A DNA stretch of 7,598 bases from JAGNZR01 sp051648485. GTDB taxonomy: Bacteria; Fusobacteriota; Fusobacteriia; Fusobacteriales; Fusobacteriaceae. Shown here one piece after another: positions 5,706 through 7,598 of the stretch. The notes below the pieces were generated by a model. It worked only from the letters and a program-made list of their open reading frames with translations, made no database searches and was not told where the DNA came from. Every line of letters begins with the position of its first letter. The first letter of the stretch is position 1. Both the position numbers and the translations under genes were made by a program. The stretch is from the NCBI GenBank assembly GCA_051648485.1, contig JBOFFH010000002.1, positions 1-7,598 on the forward strand, given 5' to 3'.

Positions 5706-5734
5706 ATTATAACATAATTCATAAATTTTTTCAT
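5706..5734 (-). promoter_or_regulatory. Promoter of mscS
   Basis: On the - strand: a perfect -10 TATAAT (5706-5711) preceded by TGT (extended -10), a 17-base spacer, and a weak -35 ATGAAA (5729-5734, 4 of 6). Transcription would start near 5699, giving a leader of about 35 bases before the ATG at 5663. The location in the gap after the redox gene suggests the channel has its own expression. Confidence 0.7.
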
Positions 5735-5741
5735 TAAATAA

Positions 5742-5763
5742 TATCACAAAATAACAAGTGATA
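5742..5763 (-). terminator. Possible weak terminator of the flavodiiron-type redox gene
   Basis: TATCAC (5742-5747) and GTGATA (5758-5763) form a 6-bp stem with a 10-base loop, 17 bases past the stop of the redox gene, followed on the - strand by TTATTT. The stem is short and AT-rich and the T-run is broken, so readthrough into mscS is quite possible. No better hairpin exists in the 117-base gap. Confidence 0.3.
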
Positions 5764-5780
5764 AGAAAAAAATGATATTT

Positions 5781-7598
5781 CTAGAAGCTATATAATGATT
5801 TTAATATACTTTTCTTTTCTATTTGTCCTCTAGTTGCCTTAATTAAATCAGCACCTTTAGAAATATCTCCAATAATTATTCCTCCTGAAACTTTTCCATT
5901 TTCAAAGAATATTTTTTTATAATTTGCTTCACAATGCTCTATATCTTCTAAAGCATCACAAGTTGGTGTATCATAATGTGTTTTTCCTATTGAGATAACT
6001 TGTGTATCCATTCCTTCGAATATTAATGGTTGCTCTTTTTCACTAAAAGATTTATTTATTCCTACTATACTAGATGCAACAATTTTTGCTTGATCAATAG
6101 CTGTATCCCATAAACCTATTACTTTTCCATTATATTCAGCAATGTCTCCACATGCATATACATCTATTATTGAAGTTTCCATTGCTTCGTTTACGATTAC
6201 ACCTCTATTACATTTAATTCCTAGATTTTCAACCAAATCTTTATTAGGTAGTATTCCTGCAGATATAATAATTAAATCTGTATCTAGAGTTGTTCCATGT
6301 TCTAAAATAATTTTTTCAATTTTGTCAGTTCCTTCGAAAGATCCAACAATACTATTTTTGTATACTTTGATTCCATAATTTTTAATTTGTTTTTCTAAAA
6401 TTATGGATGCGTTTTCATCTAACTGTCTTGGAAAAACTCTTTGCATAATTTCTATAATTGACACTTCTAAGCCACATTCTTTCATAGCAAAAGCAGCTTC
6501 TAATCCTAAAACTCCTCCTCCTAAAACGACAGCTTTTTTAGATTTTTTTGAATATTCTTTTATTTTTTCAGCATCTTCTTTTGTTCTTAGTGAAAATACT
6601 CCGTTTAATTTTGAATTTTTTATTTTTGGAATATTTGCTCTAGCTCCATTTGCTAAAACTAATTTATCATATTTTGAAATCTCTCCATCCAACATTAAAA
6701 TTTCTTTTTTATTAAAATCTATACTTTTTACTCCAGTTCCTATACGTAAATCTATATTATTTTCTTCAAACCAGCTATTAGGTTTCAAATATAACTTATC
6801 TCCACTTAATGTTTTATATAAGTGTTCTGATAACATTGTTCTGTAATAAGGTATAGATTTTTCTGACTCTATAATCTGTATTCTTGCATCTTTACTATAT
6901 TTTCTAACTGATTCAGCAACATTTAAACCTGCAACTCCACCACCAATTATAACAACTTTTCCATGGAAATCTGTTTCAGGATAAACTTCTTTTTCAACGC
7001 CTATAAAAAACTCTCTTCCTACACCACAAGCTGGACAAGCAAGAGGTGGATTTTCTAAATCATAAATTTCTCCACAAACAGTACACTTCCAACTTCTATA
7101 TCCTTCAAGATTTATAAAGTCTTTATCAGATTTTTTCATTCTATGTGTTTCTAATTTTTCAGACATACTTTTAGCAAAAGTATAACCGAATTCAAAAGCA
7201 CCATTCAATTTTTCTTCGTTTGGCTTAAATTTAATCTTATATCCGTCTAATACGTTTAATCTAATTTGATCTAATCTATCAATGATATTGTCTACACCTT
7301 CTCCACTCCAACCATAAGAACCAAATGCTGAAGCATACTTTCCTGCATGAGCTATAGGGTTCATAGATTGAGCTAAATCAGATATAAGAGGTAGTGCATC
7401 TCCATTGATAGTTGATGTTCCAAATAAAATTCCTGTTGCACTATCAATTTGTTTCATTACTTCAGGTTTAAGTGTTGCAAAGTTAGCAATATTTATATTA
7501 TAAAGGAATGTTTCTATATTTGTATCATATTTTTTAATACCAAGTTCTATCTCTTGAGCTAATTGCTCTGTATATCCATATGCAGCTACATAAGGAAT
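5781..7598 (-). CDS. Flavodoxin-rubredoxin-NADH:rubredoxin oxidoreductase fusion, N-terminus beyond the window (probable class F flavodiiron protein)
   Basis: The frame stays open to the right edge, so the 605 visible residues are the C-terminal part; the ATG at 7457 lies in the middle of a domain and is not the start. Numbering from the edge: residues 1 to about 145 are a flavodoxin domain (FMN loop AAYGYTEQLA at 5-14, GTSTINGD 60-67, FGSYGWSGEG 92-101). A small rubredoxin follows, with Cys172, Cys175, Cys188 and Cys191 (CTVCG and CPACG). From 214 on is an FAD/NAD-dependent reductase with IIGGGVAGL (217-225) for FAD, VLGGGVLGLE (358-367) for NADH and YACGDIAEYNG (481-491) closing the FAD site. 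The spacing between the Cys pairs is 12 residues, far shorter than in ordinary rubredoxin. This order matches class F flavodiiron proteins, where a metallo-beta-lactamase-like di-iron domain lies N-terminal and electrons pass NADH, FAD, Fe, FMN, di-iron to reduce O2 or NO in anaerobes. The di-iron part is not visible, so the catalytic activity is inferred. Confidence 0.9.
   Translation of the reverse strand: MPYVAAYGYTEQLAQEIELGIKKYDTNIETFLYNINIANFATLKPEVMKQIDSATGILFGTSTINGDALPLISDLAQSMNPIAHAGKYASAFGSYGWSGEGVDNIIDRLDQIRLNVLDGYKIKFKPNEEKLNGAFEFGYTFAKSMSEKLETHRMKKSDKDFINLEGYRSWKCTVCGEIYDLENPPLACPACGVGREFFIGVEKEVYPETDFHGKVVIIGGGVAGLNVAESVRKYSKDARIQIIESEKSIPYYRTMLSEHLYKTLSGDKLYLKPNSWFEENNIDLRIGTGVKSIDFNKKEILMLDGEISKYDKLVLANGARANIPKIKNSKLNGVFSLRTKEDAEKIKEYSKKSKKAVVLGGGVLGLEAAFAMKECGLEVSIIEIMQRVFPRQLDENASIILEKQIKNYGIKVYKNSIVGSFEGTDKIEKIILEHGTTLDTDLIIISAGILPNKDLVENLGIKCNRGVIVNEAMETSIIDVYACGDIAEYNGKVIGLWDTAIDQAKIVASSIVGINKSFSEKEQPLIFEGMDTQVISIGKTHYDTPTCDALEDIEHCEANYKKIFFENGKVSGGIIIGDISKGADLIKATRGQIEKKSILKSLYSF

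Noticed and set aside
6142..6846. Plus-strand open frames opposite the redox gene
   Set aside because: Antisense shadows of conserved FAD/NAD-binding segments; they have no upstream signals.
7455..7457. ATG at 7457 as the start of a 558-aa redox protein
   Set aside because: The frame continues without a stop to the right edge and encodes the N-terminal half of the flavodoxin domain, including its FMN loop; no ribosome binding site precedes this ATG.

Overview
The window looks like chromosomal DNA of an anaerobic, very AT-rich bacterium, most likely a Fusobacterium or close relative. This rests on the strong A/T bias in codon use, AAGGAGG-type ribosome binding sites, several small exported proteins with MKK signal peptides, an anaerobe-type multidomain flavodiiron fusion, and a lysine riboswitch in front of an NhaC-superfamily transporter. 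The assignment is by overall resemblance, not by a database search. The region reads as ordinary chromosome; I see no insertion sequence, phage gene, tRNA, rRNA or CRISPR array.

Layout. (1) 1-1546, + strand: the tail of a nucleotide-sugar epimerase and a complete UDP-glucose 6-dehydrogenase (ugd), one base apart, which together would turn UDP-glucose into UDP-glucuronate and then probably UDP-galacturonate; this is the 3' end of a surface-polysaccharide operon. It faces a convergent unit across a shared hairpin terminator (1612-1649). (2) 1677-2821, - strand: a tight operon of three small exported proteins of unknown function. The first two (130 and 134 aa) are diverged paralogues; the third (114 aa) is basic, with an eight-residue repeat, a Gly/Ala-rich hydrophobic stretch and an Asn/Tyr/Asp-rich tail. 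Each downstream gene starts one base after the preceding stop, and its Shine-Dalgarno lies inside the end of the gene before. (3) 2822-3263: a 442-base gap with divergent promoters and, on the + strand, a full lysine riboswitch, a competing antiterminator and an intrinsic terminator. (4) 3264-4775, + strand: an NhaC-superfamily membrane transporter, inferred to import lysine because of its leader. (5) 4839-5663, - strand: a small mechanosensitive channel of the MscS family, with its own promoter and a shared terminator against the transporter. (6) 5781-7598, - strand: the C-terminal 605 residues of a large redox protein (flavodoxin, short-spaced rubredoxin, NADH:rubredoxin oxidoreductase) whose N-terminus lies beyond the window. 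It is probably a flavodiiron oxygen or NO reductase carrying its own electron chain.

The best-supported mechanism is the lysine-controlled attenuator: P1 of the aptamer, the antiterminator and the terminator are mutually exclusive pairings that can be traced base by base. The least understood part is the three-gene exported-protein operon, the best candidate here for undescribed biology. Three start sites differ from the longest open frame: the 114-aa protein starts at 2021, the channel at 5663, and the redox protein has no start inside the window.
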